Of a DNA stretch of 64,000 nucleotides, positions 1 to 8,931 are shown piece after piece (positions within the stretch are counted from its first letter, which is position 1; every line of letters begins with the position of its first letter). Origin of the DNA: Terriglobia bacterium (GTDB taxonomy: Bacteria > Acidobacteriota > Terriglobia > Bryobacterales > Bryobacteraceae); contig JAIQFI010000003.1 in the NCBI GenBank assembly GCA_020073345.1, positions 62,001 to 126,000 on the forward strand, given 5' to 3'. The notes beneath the pieces were generated by a model. It did no database searches. It was not told the DNA's origin and worked only from the letters and a program-made list of their open reading frames with translations. The translations under genes were made by a program, and so were the position numbers.

Positions 1-1223
1 GACCAATTATGCGCCCCGCCGCCGCCAGGCGAAATCGAAATCGCTTCTTTCCCGTACCACGCTTCGGGGTTTACAATGGGCCGCCCCGTCTTCTGATCGA
101 TGCCCTTGGCCCAGTTGACGGTCGAGAAAGGTTGCGCCGAGATGAACTGTCCTGTGACGCGATCTATAACGTAGTAGAACCCATCTTTGTTCGCCTGCAT
201 GATCACCTTGCGCTGCTTCCCGCCGATGTTCAAGTCGGCCAGGATCAGGTGCTGCACGCTGTCGTAGTCCCAGGAATCGCCCGGCGCCATCTGGTAGTGC
301 CATTTCAACTCACCGGTCTCCGGTTGCACCGCGACGATGGACGCTGTGTACAAATTGTCCTTGCCCTGCGCGTCTTTGCTGCGAAGCGTTCCCGGCCACG
401 GCTCCGCATTGCCGGTGCCGGCGTAAATCAAATCCGCTTCCGGATCGTACGCCATTCCGTCCCATACGGCCCCGCCGCCGCCGAGCTTCCACCATTCGTT
501 GTCCCAGGTTTCGGCCGCTTTGCGCATGGCCGAACTCTCGAAGCCCTTGGAAGGATCGCCTGGCACGGTGTAAAAGCGCCATGCCTTCTTCCCGGTCATC
601 GCGTCATAGGCGTCGAAATATCCGCGCGTGGGACGATCGCCGCCGCTCACGCCGATGATCACTTTGCCCTTGGCGATGCGCGGAGCCATGGTGATGGTCT
701 GCTGGTCCTGCGGATACGCCACGCGCGCTTCCCAGATCGGCTTGCCAGTTTCGGCATTGAGTGCGAATAGCCGTCCGTCGATCGCGGGAGCGAGAATCAT
801 GCCCTGGTAGATCGCAATGCCCCGGTTGACGACGCCGCAGCAGATTCTCGGGAAGACCGCAGTCTGGTTGACTTCGGGATCCCAACGCCAGCGCTCTTTG
901 CCGGTGCGGGCGTCCACTGCGAACACCACGCTCCAGTTGGTGATGCCATAGATCGTTCCATTCGAAACCAGCGGAGTGGCTTCCTGCGCCCCGCCTCCAG
1001 CTCCCAGATCGTAGGTCCAGCCCGGAGTCAGACGGCTCACATTCGTGGTGTCGATCTGCTTCAGCGGGCTGTAGCGCGTTTCGCTCTGCGTCAGCCCGTA
1101 GGTCAGCCATTCTTCGCCCGCTTTACCCGCGGACTTCAGTGTGTTGTCGTCGACGCGCCGCGCCTGCTGCGCGGGAATGACCGAAACCACCAGGAGGAAT
1201 GGCGCTACTACGCGTCGAATCAT
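1..1223 (-). CDS. PQQ-dependent alcohol dehydrogenase, truncated by the window edge
   Basis: Reads leftward off the start of the window, so the C-terminus is missing; 407 codons are visible. It begins with a signal peptide (MIRRVVAPFLLVVSVIPAQQ), followed by eight-bladed quinoprotein propeller sequence: a WLTYG...TRYSPL N-terminal blade, WRWDPEV near residue 113, and adjacent cysteines C128-C129. Vicinal cysteines forming a disulphide over PQQ are typical of the methanol/ethanol dehydrogenase branch. The last visible part carries GGGGAHNW, also typical of that branch. The expected activity is periplasmic oxidation of alcohols with electrons passed to a cytochrome. The ATG overlaps the TGA of the upstream gene by four bases (ATGA), so the two are probably translationally coupled. 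Substrate cannot be read from the sequence. Confidence 0.88.
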   Translation of the reverse strand, partial: MIRRVVAPFLLVVSVIPAQQARRVDDNTLKSAGKAGEEWLTYGLTQSETRYSPLKQIDTTNVSRLTPGWTYDLGAGGGAQEATPLVSNGTIYGITNWSVVFAVDARTGKERWRWDPEVNQTAVFPRICCGVVNRGIAIYQGMILAPAIDGRLFALNAETGKPIWEARVAYPQDQQTITMAPRIAKGKVIIGVSGGDRPTRGYFDAYDAMTGKKAWRFYTVPGDPSKGFESSAMRKAAETWDNEWWKLGGGGAVWDGMAYDPEADLIYAGTGNAEPWPGTLRSKDAQGKDNLYTASIVAVQPETGELKWHYQMAPGDSWDYDSVQHLILADLNIGGKQRKVIMQANKDGFYYVIDRVTGQFISAQPFSTVNWAKGIDQKTGRPIVNPEAWYGKEAISISPGGGGAHNW

Positions 1224-2167
1224 CGAGTCACTTTAGCCCCTTCTTGCACGCGCGCGCCGGACAGAACACCCGTCATGCCGTAGTTGCCTTCGTGGCAGGC
1301 GAATTCGTACATCACGCCTTCGGCTCTCGTGGTCGGGATCTTGACGGTCCAGGGCTTGCCGAATGTCGCCGGATCGTCCACTGTGAATTCGTACAGCAGT
1401 GAATCGGTGCCGGTGCGGGTGAAGCGTTCGATCAAGCGCATCTTGTCGCTCGATCCGCGAAAGGCAGTCTTATCGCTGAAGTTCGTGGTCTCCACCACCA
1501 GCGTGTTGCCTTCCCAATGGCCGCGAGCGTCGCCCATCCATTGGCGGATTTCCTGCGGAACATGCGGACGACCGTCCAGCGGAATGACGCGAGCGTCGTG
1601 AGCCATTTCGTTCACCAGAATCACCCATCCGGGGCCCTGCGCGATCTGATAATTGGCGCTGTAATTGGCCGGCGTCATGGGGGGACCGGCGTTCGTCGCC
1701 AGCAGGCAGCGTTCCTGCAGGCTGCGATTCTCGGGGCCATCGAACTCGTGCCCTCGAGCGGCAGCCGCGCGATCCGCTTGCCGTTTCCGCGCTTCCGGCG
1801 TCAGTGGCGGAATCTTCCCATCCGGCGGATCGGTAATCAGCGACGTGCGCAAGTCGGGCACCACCTGGCCGCGCTCGCGCCAGAACTCGTTGTAAGCGCG
1901 ACCGACGTCGGCTGCACCGCCGCCATCGCGCCGGTCGCCGTTGACGTCGTAAATCGCCTTCTTCTGATACTCGGCGGCTTCCGCGGCAGTCAGCGTGGAT
2001 TTCCCAGCGAATTCGGCGGGACGTTCCAGCGGGGTGGTAGTCGCCGTGGACCAGACTCCCTGGATATCGGGCTGGCCGTCCGGAGTGTGCGGCGGAGTCC
2101 AGGGCTTAGTGGCCTGTCCAGCCGCCGTCGATGCGATCAGCAGAACAACGGAGTAGCGATAAGTCAT
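1220..2167 (-). CDS. secreted protein of unknown function, GHWEG family (paralog 1)
   Basis: 315 aa from the ATG at 2167 (MTYRYSVV), chosen because it gives a normal signal peptide ending near AAGQ; a longer reading frame upstream adds only non-signal residues. The mature part starts with PDGQPDIQGVW and carries WMGDARGHWEGNTLVV, then TTNFSDKTAFRGS, ERFTRTG and DDPATFGKPW. The same motifs recur in the genes at 14624 and 15670, so this is a paralogous family in this genome. I know no function for it. Its TGA overlaps the start of the PQQ dehydrogenase, suggesting it serves that enzyme or its substrate in the periplasm. A good promoter lies just upstream (2182-2210). Confidence 0.85.
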   Translation of the reverse strand: MTYRYSVVLLIASTAAGQATKPWTPPHTPDGQPDIQGVWSTATTTPLERPAEFAGKSTLTAAEAAEYQKKAIYDVNGDRRDGGGAADVGRAYNEFWRERGQVVPDLRTSLITDPPDGKIPPLTPEARKRQADRAAAARGHEFDGPENRSLQERCLLATNAGPPMTPANYSANYQIAQGPGWVILVNEMAHDARVIPLDGRPHVPQEIRQWMGDARGHWEGNTLVVETTNFSDKTAFRGSSDKMRLIERFTRTGTDSLLYEFTVDDPATFGKPWTVKIPTTRAEGVMYEFACHEGNYGMTGVLSGARVQEGAKVTR

Positions 2168-2181
2168 GGAAACTTCTTCGA

Positions 2182-2210
2182 TCCTACAGTCGAGTGGCCT
2201 CGGTGTCAAA
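2182..2210 (-). promoter_or_regulatory. sigma70-like promoter for the 2167 gene and PQQ dehydrogenase
   Basis: On the minus strand TTGACA (2205-2210) is followed after 17 bases by TAGGAT (2182-2187), a near-consensus -35/-10 pair placed 15 bases before the ATG at 2167. It lies in the 58-base gap after the kinase gene, so the 2167-1 pair can be transcribed apart from the kinase. Confidence 0.55.
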
Positions 2211-2225
2211 GGAGACCCTGGGGGA

Positions 2226-4568
2226 TCAGTGCGCCGCGTCGGGGATCTTCAGGCGCGCGACCTGAGCCTGAAAGCGCGGATCGGACCGCAAGGAATCGAG
2301 CGCAGGATCGACTTTGATGAATTCCGCCATGAATTCTCGTTGATCGAGCGCTTTGGTGATCCACTCCACGGCGCGGTTCGCGTCCCCGATAGCGACGTAG
2401 GCGTAGGCCAAATCCATGGGATCGTGGAGTTGCCGCATCACCTTGAGGGCGTCGGCGCGCCGGCCCAGCCGGGCGTAGGCCACGGCGAGGGAGCTGGTGG
2501 GACCCAACGGCTGAACCAGCTTGAGTGCTTCTTCCGTCCTGCCGGTTGCTTCCAGCGCGGGAGGCAGGAAAGAGTAAATGTCGGGATCCTGAGGATCCAG
2601 TTCCTTGGCACGCAGAAGATGCGGCACTGCCTCTTCCGGTTTGCGCGCGAACAGCAGCGCCATGCCGTACATGGCTTGCACGTTCGCGGAAAACGGGTTG
2701 AGCTTGGCGGCATGCTCCAGGTTGTCCAGCGCCTCCGGAAATCGTCCCTGGCTAGTAAGGAAAATGGCGAAGCAATAGCAGGATTCGAGGCTGTCCGGAT
2801 TAAACTCCAGCGCCCGCCGGAACTCCTTTTCCGCGCCGGCCCAGTCCCAATTGAAAGCACTGTCCACGTGTGCCGCGGCCGCGTGCGCTAGGGCCAAGTC
2901 CGGATCGAGTTGAAGCGCAAGCAAGGCGTTCGAGCTTGCGGGACCTACGCTCTGGTTGAAGTTTGCGTAAGTGCCAAAGTTCATGGTCCAGGCCATCGAC
3001 AATCCCGCGTACGCGGGAGCATAACTTGGCTCGATCTGGATCGCTTTCTCGAAATGCGCGATGGACTGCTTAAAGTCGTCGGGCGTGGGACTGGTCTTCC
3101 AACTCAGATACTGGCCCAGCAGGAACTCATCGTGGGCTGCGGGGTTCACGGTCTTGGCGCTGGACAGCCGTTTGGATTCCTCGGGCGTGACCTGCGTGTT
3201 GATCTCGCTGGCGATCGCCTGAGCCACTTCGGCTTCCAGCTTGAGTACGTCGGCATTGTCGCGATCGTACGCCATGGCCCAGATGTTCCGCTCCGTGGAT
3301 GCGTTGATCAACTGGGCAGTGACGCGAACTCGTCCGCCCGCGCGCTGCCAGGAACCTGTCACGAATGCGTCCGCCGGGATCTCACGGGCGATCTCGCGGA
3401 TGCTCTTCGTGGTTCCTTTGAAGCGCATCACGGAAGTACGGGAGATCACGGCCAGGGCATGGATTTGCGATAAGTCCGAGATGAGCGCCTCCGTGGTTCC
3501 GTCGGAAAACGCTTCCTGACTGGGATCGCCGGAGAGATTCTGAAGCGGCAGCACCGCGATCGTGCGGTATCGCGGTGCTCCGCTCGCGGGCCAATACTTC
3601 CACACGGCCAATGCAGCGAGCGCCAGCACGGCCACCGCCGCCGCTCGCTTCCACATCCGGTCCGCCGCGGCCTCCGTCTCCACGGCCTGACGCATCAAGC
3701 GCCGCAGGTCCACGACCAGCTCCTGCATCGTTTGGTAGCGATCCTCCGGTTTCTTTTCCAGGGCCTTTTCGATCACACGCCGGACGGCCGCCGGAAATTC
3801 GGCTCCCAAAGGCTGAGGCGTGGCGTGAACGATGGCTTGGAGGACCTCCAGATTGCTGCTACCAGCAAAAGGCCTTTGGCCGGAGAGCATTTCGTAAAGC
3901 AGGACGCCGAAGGAAAACACATCGCTGCGCGCATCCGCACGTTGCCCAGCAGCCTGCTCCGGGGACATGTAGGCCACCGTGCCCACCACCAAGCCGGGCT
4001 GGGTGATACCCTCGGTAAGGGTTTGGGTTGCGCCTTCCGGGTTGGACCGCTCTTCGAGCTTCGCCAGTCCGAAATCGGCAAGCTTGGCGTAGCCACTCTT
4101 GGTAACAAGAACATTCTGAGGTTTAATATCGCGATGCAGGATACCAACGGCATGCGCCGTGACCAGGCCATCCGCGACGCCGATGAGCAGTTCGACGACC
4201 TCCCGCCACGAACGTTTTTGGACACGCGCCCAGTCCTTCAGCGTGCCGCCGTCAATGAATTCCGTGACCAGGTATTGCCGGCCCTCGAACTCGCCCGCGT
4301 CATGTACCGTCAAAATGTGCGGGTGGTTGAGCGACGAGGCCATCTGAGCTTCACGCTGGAACCTACGCCGCGCCGAGGCGTCGGCCAGTTCGTCGGATAG
4401 AACCTTGATCGCGACCGGACGGTTCAGCTTGGTGTCGAGAGCGCGATAGACCGTCCCCATGCCGCCCTCACCCAACACGGCTTCGATTTGGTACACCCCG
4501 ATCTGCGTGCCGGGCTTGAGTGGCCGCCGTTCCGGATCGCCTTCAATGCTCCACTCGCCAGAGTTCAT
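2226..4568 (-). CDS. Ser/Thr protein kinase with transmembrane segment, TolB-like region and TPR repeats
   Basis: 780 aa from the ATG at 4568; a TTG 18 bases upstream (4586) is a less likely alternative because it lies inside the preceding gene. Numbering from the ATG, the kinase domain shows a glycine loop GEGGMG (33-38), catalytic Lys in VAIKVL (K55), HRDIKPQN (D147) and DFGLA (D165), then GTVAYMSPEQ and a DVFSFG motif. A single hydrophobic helix (about 307-320) is followed by IAVLPLQNLSGD, the TolB-like start common in acidobacterial kinases and adenylate cyclases, and then TPR-like repeats to the C-terminus. It is probably a membrane kinase with an extracytoplasmic sensor. It sits four bases downstream of the NHL gene in the same direction. 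Its substrates are unknown. Confidence 0.92.
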   Translation of the reverse strand: MNSGEWSIEGDPERRPLKPGTQIGVYQIEAVLGEGGMGTVYRALDTKLNRPVAIKVLSDELADASARRRFQREAQMASSLNHPHILTVHDAGEFEGRQYLVTEFIDGGTLKDWARVQKRSWREVVELLIGVADGLVTAHAVGILHRDIKPQNVLVTKSGYAKLADFGLAKLEERSNPEGATQTLTEGITQPGLVVGTVAYMSPEQAAGQRADARSDVFSFGVLLYEMLSGQRPFAGSSNLEVLQAIVHATPQPLGAEFPAAVRRVIEKALEKKPEDRYQTMQELVVDLRRLMRQAVETEAAADRMWKRAAAVAVLALAALAVWKYWPASGAPRYRTIAVLPLQNLSGDPSQEAFSDGTTEALISDLSQIHALAVISRTSVMRFKGTTKSIREIAREIPADAFVTGSWQRAGGRVRVTAQLINASTERNIWAMAYDRDNADVLKLEAEVAQAIASEINTQVTPEESKRLSSAKTVNPAAHDEFLLGQYLSWKTSPTPDDFKQSIAHFEKAIQIEPSYAPAYAGLSMAWTMNFGTYANFNQSVGPASSNALLALQLDPDLALAHAAAAHVDSAFNWDWAGAEKEFRRALEFNPDSLESCYCFAIFLTSQGRFPEALDNLEHAAKLNPFSANVQAMYGMALLFARKPEEAVPHLLRAKELDPQDPDIYSFLPPALEATGRTEEALKLVQPLGPTSSLAVAYARLGRRADALKVMRQLHDPMDLAYAYVAIGDANRAVEWITKALDQREFMAEFIKVDPALDSLRSDPRFQAQVARLKIPDAAH

Positions 4569-4572
4569 CTGT

Positions 4573-5694
4573 CTAGCGGCCTTCAATCCCCTTGTAACTC
4601 CACTTCAGCGCGCGTTTTCCGAACGACTCGCCCAGGTAGACATTGCCCTTCGAATCCGTGGCGATGCTGTGGATATGGAAAAACTGAGCGGCTCCGTGCC
4701 CGCCATGGCCGCCGAAATATCCCACTACCTCGAGCGTCTGCCGGTTCAGAATCTGGACCTTCTTGTTGGTGCCATCCGGGATGTAGATGAACTGCTGCTG
4801 CGCGTCGGGCGAAAAGGCGAAGTCGAAGGTGGTACCTTCCTCTCCGGTGGTTTTCCGCTCGACGTAGGCTTCCTTCAAATACGTGCCGTCGGGCTTGAAC
4901 ACCTGGATGCGGTTATTCCGGCGATCGCCCACATAGACCAGGTCGTCGTTCGAGATCCGCAGCGAGTGGACGGTATTGAACTGCTTCGGTCCGTCACCCT
5001 CGAACGTCCGGGCATTCGATTCCTTATCGTCGGGCTTCTTGCCATACGCTCCCCAGTGGCGCTTGTAGGCGCCGGTGTCGGCATCGTAGACGATCACGCG
5101 GCGATTTCCGTACCCGTCCGCCACAAACACTTCGTTGGTCTTCTGATACACGACAATGCCGGCTGGACGATTCAGGTTCTCGGTGTCGTTGCTGCCGCCA
5201 GTCGTCCCGTGATGCCCGATCTGCAACAGAAACTTTCCATCCTTGGTGAACTTCAGGATGTTGGTATCCTTCATGCCGTTGCCGCCGACCCAGACGTTCT
5301 CCTTATAGTCGACAAAAACACCGTGTTCGTTATCCGGCCACTCATATCCAGTTCCGGGGCCGCCCCAGCCCTGCACGAAGGTTCCCGCAGCGTCGAATTC
5401 CAGGATGGCCGGCGCAGGCTTGCAGCAATCGGCCTGCGGCGGATCGAACGCGGCGTACTTGTCGTGGTTTTCGAGGCTCCTCGGACGATTCGTAACCCAC
5501 ACGTGATCGTGCGAGTCGACAAAGATTCCGGAAACTTGGCCCATCATCCACTGGTTCGGCAGATCCTTAGGCCAGTACGGATCCACCTCGAACGTCGGCA
5601 CGCCCGTGCGCTCCGCTCCATTTCTCTGCAATATGAGGCGCGCGCCCGCGACGATCACGACCGTCATCAGCGCTACGCCGAGGAATTTCTTCAT
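4573..5694 (-). CDS. secreted NHL-repeat beta-propeller protein
   Basis: 373 aa with an N-terminal membrane anchor or signal (MKKFLGVALMTVVIVAGA), then FEVDPYWPKDLPNQW and repeated propeller strands such as GIFVDSHDHVWV, GVFVDYKENVWVGGNG, VFVADGYGNRRVIVYD and GDRRNNRIQVFKPDGTY. A conserved CCKPAP segment follows the first blade. It is a close paralog of the gene at 17542 (same FEVDP.WP opening, CCKPAP and YGNRRVIV/YGNKRVIV blades) and more distantly of 16488 and 43141. The fold resembles peptidylglycine amidating lyase and other six-bladed lyases, but catalytic identity is not established. It starts nine bases after the stop of the PQQ dehydrogenase with a GGAG ribosome site, so the two are co-transcribed. 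Confidence 0.88.
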   Translation of the reverse strand: MKKFLGVALMTVVIVAGARLILQRNGAERTGVPTFEVDPYWPKDLPNQWMMGQVSGIFVDSHDHVWVTNRPRSLENHDKYAAFDPPQADCCKPAPAILEFDAAGTFVQGWGGPGTGYEWPDNEHGVFVDYKENVWVGGNGMKDTNILKFTKDGKFLLQIGHHGTTGGSNDTENLNRPAGIVVYQKTNEVFVADGYGNRRVIVYDADTGAYKRHWGAYGKKPDDKESNARTFEGDGPKQFNTVHSLRISNDDLVYVGDRRNNRIQVFKPDGTYLKEAYVERKTTGEEGTTFDFAFSPDAQQQFIYIPDGTNKKVQILNRQTLEVVGYFGGHGGHGAAQFFHIHSIATDSKGNVYLGESFGKRALKWSYKGIEGR

Positions 5695-5703
5695 TGGCTC
5701 TCC

Positions 5704-7653
5704 TCAATCCGGCAGCCGGAACGCAACGAGTTCCGCTGGATAATTCGTCGCGCCGATGGCCAGCACGATGTACTGCTTCCCGTTCAACATATACGTCATC
5801 GGCGTGCCGGTCTGGCCCGTGGGCATGTAGACCGCGCCCTGCTCCTTGCCGCTGGCTTTGTCATAGGCACGCAGCATGGCGCCCTGACGTCCGTCCGGCA
5901 GGGTAAACGTTCCAGGCTCGCCCGCGATCAGCAGCGTTTTCGTGATCAGTAGCCCAATCGTATTCGCCGACCGGCCTGTGCGCGGGATATTCAGGCCCTT
6001 CAGCGCCGGATGATTGCGAACATTGTCCGGCGTCTCCGCATTCGCGATCTTCCAAAGAATCTCGCCCTGGTTCATGTCGATGGCGACGATGCTCCCCCAT
6101 GGCGGCTTCACCAGCGGCATGCCTTGCACACGCAACGCAGGCGCTTCTCCGGTGGGCGCGGCATTTCCCCCCACCCAGGCAAACTCGGAGCGAGTAGGAT
6201 CTCCGGGAACAAGGCCGTTCGAAACCATCCCGGTGGCCGCGTGCACGTACAAAATGTGCGATTCCGGATCGTACGAGCCACCTGGCCAATTGGTCACGCC
6301 AGTAGTCAGGATGGTGCCGAACGGTCCTTCTGGCTTGCTGACCACGATCGGGGTGAAGATGGGGCCGATCTTGTACTTCGAGACAGCCTTCAAAGCCTCG
6401 GCTCTCAGTTCCGGCGTGAAATCAATCAGATCGTCCACCGAGGGAATACCAGCCACACCGTATGCCGGAGGCTTTGTAGGTATGGGTTGCGTGGGCGAAT
6501 ACCTCTCGCCCGGCACATCGCCTTTGGGCACGGGCTTTTCCTCGAACGGCCAGATCGGCTGCCCGGTCACGCGATCAAAGGTATACAAGATTCCCTGCTT
6601 GGTCGGCTGCGCGACGGCTTTCACCATGCGGCCGTTGATGGTGATATCGATCAGCATCGGCGCGCAGGGGATATCAAAATCCCAGATCCCGTGGTGGACC
6701 AGTTGGTAGTGCCATTTTCGCTGGCCGGTTTTCAGATCCAGCGCGACCACACTCTCTCCGAACAAGCCATTCCCCGGACGGTGGCCGCCATATTCGTCGC
6801 CGGTGGGAAGTTCCACCGGGATGAATGCCATCCCCAGGTCCGGATCCACGCTAATCTGCCCCCAGACACCGGCGTTACCGGTATTCTCGGCGGAATCTTT
6901 TTCCCACGTATCGTGTCCGAATTCCCCTGGACGAGGAATCGTATGGAAGATCCACAGGCGCTTGCCCGTGCGGACGTCGAACCCGCGCACGTAACCGTTG
7001 ACGTTGTGCTTCACCCTCGGAGCACCCGATGCGCGATGCGCCGCGCCGACGATCACGACATCGTTCGCCACCACCGGCGTCGCATGGAGCCCGACTTCCC
7101 CGGTCTCGAGATCGATTTCCTGATCGTCGTCGAGTTTCAGGTCCACGACTCCGTTGCGGCCGAAGCCCGACACCGGATTCCCGGTTTTCGCGTTGAGCGC
7201 GATCAGGCGGTAGCCGGGTGTGACGTAAAGAATCCTCTCGTCATTGCTTCCGGGTCGGCCGTCCGTCCAATAGGCCAGCCCGCGCCCGGAGAGCTGCCGC
7301 GGAGCGTTGGTCCCGCGCGCACCCTCGTCTTCGCTATGACTCCACAGAAATTCGCCCGTGGCAGCATTCAGCGCCACAACGGCCCTGCGCGTACCCGCCG
7401 TCGTGTACAGGACTCCCTTGACCATCAAGGGAGTCGACTGGAGATTGGTTTCCGGACGCGGACCAAAATTGTCGGTCTTGAGCCGCCAGGCCACTTGCAG
7501 CTTATTGAAGTTGTTGGCGTTGATCTGATCGAGCGGCGAATAGTGCGTGTTCCCCAGATCGGCGCCATAGGTCGGCCACTCTCCGTTTTTGGCTCCCGTC
7601 TGGGCACTGAGAGGCACGAGGATCAGCCAAAAATAGGAGAGTGCGCGCCGCAT
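5704..7653 (-). CDS. PQQ-dependent dehydrogenase (glucose/quinate dehydrogenase-like, soluble secreted form)
   Basis: 649 aa with a signal peptide (MRRALSYFWLILVPLSAQ). The mature part opens with EWPTYGADLGNTHYSPL and carries repeated propeller blades, GLHATPVVANDVVIVG, IPRPGEFGHDTWE, YGGHRPGNGLFGES, HYQLVHHGIWDFDIP and a C-terminal GTPMTYMLNGKQYIVLA. These motifs match the PQQ glucose/shikimate/quinate dehydrogenase-like branch rather than the methanol branch, since the vicinal cysteine pair is absent. It lacks the N-terminal membrane helices of Gcd and has no haem domain, so it needs a separate electron acceptor. It is a close paralog of 29485. It is the first gene of a run 7653-2226 with the NHL propeller and the kinase. 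Confidence 0.9.
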   Translation of the reverse strand: MRRALSYFWLILVPLSAQTGAKNGEWPTYGADLGNTHYSPLDQINANNFNKLQVAWRLKTDNFGPRPETNLQSTPLMVKGVLYTTAGTRRAVVALNAATGEFLWSHSEDEGARGTNAPRQLSGRGLAYWTDGRPGSNDERILYVTPGYRLIALNAKTGNPVSGFGRNGVVDLKLDDDQEIDLETGEVGLHATPVVANDVVIVGAAHRASGAPRVKHNVNGYVRGFDVRTGKRLWIFHTIPRPGEFGHDTWEKDSAENTGNAGVWGQISVDPDLGMAFIPVELPTGDEYGGHRPGNGLFGESVVALDLKTGQRKWHYQLVHHGIWDFDIPCAPMLIDITINGRMVKAVAQPTKQGILYTFDRVTGQPIWPFEEKPVPKGDVPGERYSPTQPIPTKPPAYGVAGIPSVDDLIDFTPELRAEALKAVSKYKIGPIFTPIVVSKPEGPFGTILTTGVTNWPGGSYDPESHILYVHAATGMVSNGLVPGDPTRSEFAWVGGNAAPTGEAPALRVQGMPLVKPPWGSIVAIDMNQGEILWKIANAETPDNVRNHPALKGLNIPRTGRSANTIGLLITKTLLIAGEPGTFTLPDGRQGAMLRAYDKASGKEQGAVYMPTGQTGTPMTYMLNGKQYIVLAIGATNYPAELVAFRLPD

Positions 7654-7704
7654 AAAATCCTGGCGGGGATTATATCACCTGCGGCGCGATGTTCTTTATC
7701 CGAT

Positions 7705-8874
7705 TTAAAGCCGGGTCGCCTCTCCAAAGGCGGTCATGGCCTGGCCGTAAGCCCAATCGAGCCAGGGAAGAAGCGCCTGGATGTCGGAGGTTTCCACCGT
7801 CGCGCCACCCCAGACCCGCAGCCCCACGGGCGCGTCGCGATAAGCTCCGATATCATAGGCCGCGCGTTCCTTCTCCAGGATCGACACAATGGACTTGACG
7901 TGCATGCTTTGCTCGTCGGCGGAGAGCGAGGTGAAGGCCGGGTCCTTGATCTTAAGACAAATCGAGGTGTTCGAACGGCTGGACTTTTCATCGGCCAGGA
8001 ACGCTGCCCAGGACGACTGCGCGACCCAGTCTTCGAGACACTTGAGGTTGGCCTTGGACCGTGCGATGAGCGCCCGCAAACCGCCGATGGATTCCGCCCA
8101 CTTCAAGCTGTCCAGAGCATCCTCCACGCACAGCATGGAGGGCGTGTTGATGGTCTCACCCTGGAAGATCCCGTCGATTAGCTTGCCGCTTTTGGTCATT
8201 TGAAAGATCTTCGGCATGGGACGATCCGGAATAAACGTCTCCAGGCGTTTGACGGCGCTGGGACTGAGCGCGATCATTCCATGCGCGCCTTCCCCGCCCA
8301 TCACCTTTTGCCAGGACCAGGTGACCACGTCCAGCTTTTCCCACGGAATGTCCATGGCGAAAACCGCCGAGGTGGCGTCGCAGATCGCCAGTCCAGCCCG
8401 GTTAGCGGCGATCCAGTCGCCGTTCGGAACACACACGCCCGAAGTGGTTCCGTTCCAGGTGAAGACGACATCGCGAGCCCAGTCCATTTGATGCAGATCG
8501 GCAAGCTTACCGTAATCGGCCTTAACGACGCGGAGGTCTTTCAGCTGGAGCTGATTTTTGCAGTCGCTGGCCCAGCCACTGCCGAAGCTCTCCCAGACCA
8601 GAACGTCCACTCCCCGTTCGCCAAGAAGCGACCACAGCGCCATTTCCACCGCGCCCGTATCGGAGGCGGGAACAATGCCGAGCATATACGAATCGGGGAT
8701 CCCCAGTAGTTTCCTGCTGCGCGCGATAACGTCCGCCAGCTTGGTCTTGCCGACTTTGGCGCGGTGCGACCGCCCCAGCGCGGCGCCTTTGAGCACGTCG
8801 ATGCTCCAGCCTGGCCGTTTGGCGCAAGGTCCGGAGGAGAAACAGGGATTCTTCGGTGTTTGAGAGGGTTTCAT
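7705..8874 (-). CDS. serC: phosphoserine aminotransferase
   Basis: 389 aa, class V PLP aminotransferase fold. It opens with [15 protein letters not shown], then [13 protein letters not shown], and carries the PLP lysine in [15 protein letters not shown]. This is the Methanosarcina/alphaproteobacterial SerC type rather than the E. coli type. It converts 3-phosphohydroxypyruvate and glutamate to phosphoserine in serine synthesis and can also act in pyridoxal phosphate synthesis. The ATG at 8874 has no strong ribosome site. No serA or serB is adjacent. It lies alone between the ABC-F gene and the PQQ operon, separated from the latter by about 50 bases. Confidence 0.93.
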   Translation of the reverse strand: MKPSQTPKNPCFSSGPCAKRPGWSIDVLKGAALGRSHRAKVGKTKLADVIARSRKLLGIPDSYMLGIVPASDTGAVEMALWSLLGERGVDVLVWESFGSGWASDCKNQLQLKDLRVVKADYGKLADLHQMDWARDVVFTWNGTTSGVCVPNGDWIAANRAGLAICDATSAVFAMDIPWEKLDVVTWSWQKVMGGEGAHGMIALSPSAVKRLETFIPDRPMPKIFQMTKSGKLIDGIFQGETINTPSMLCVEDALDSLKWAESIGGLRALIARSKANLKCLEDWVAQSSWAAFLADEKSSRSNTSICLKIKDPAFTSLSADEQSMHVKSIVSILEKERAAYDIGAYRDAPVGLRVWGGATVETSDIQALLPWLDWAYGQAMTAFGEATRL

Positions 8875-8931
8875 AGGTTAAGAACGCGCGTGGGAGCCTG
8901 GAACCAGCTTATCGAGATTCCGATTCTTGTG

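Noticed and set aside
2174-2200. Fourth copy of the shared dyad upstream of the 2167 gene
   Set aside because: CCTACAGTCGAGTGG has TAC and TCGA but wrong spacing and no GGT arm, so it was not counted.
6010-8181. Long open frame of 723 codons on the plus strand over the PQQ dehydrogenase and SerC genes
   Set aside because: It is the antisense shadow of two well-recognised genes in high-GC sequence; the translation has no domain and is rich in His, Arg and Asp runs typical of shadows.
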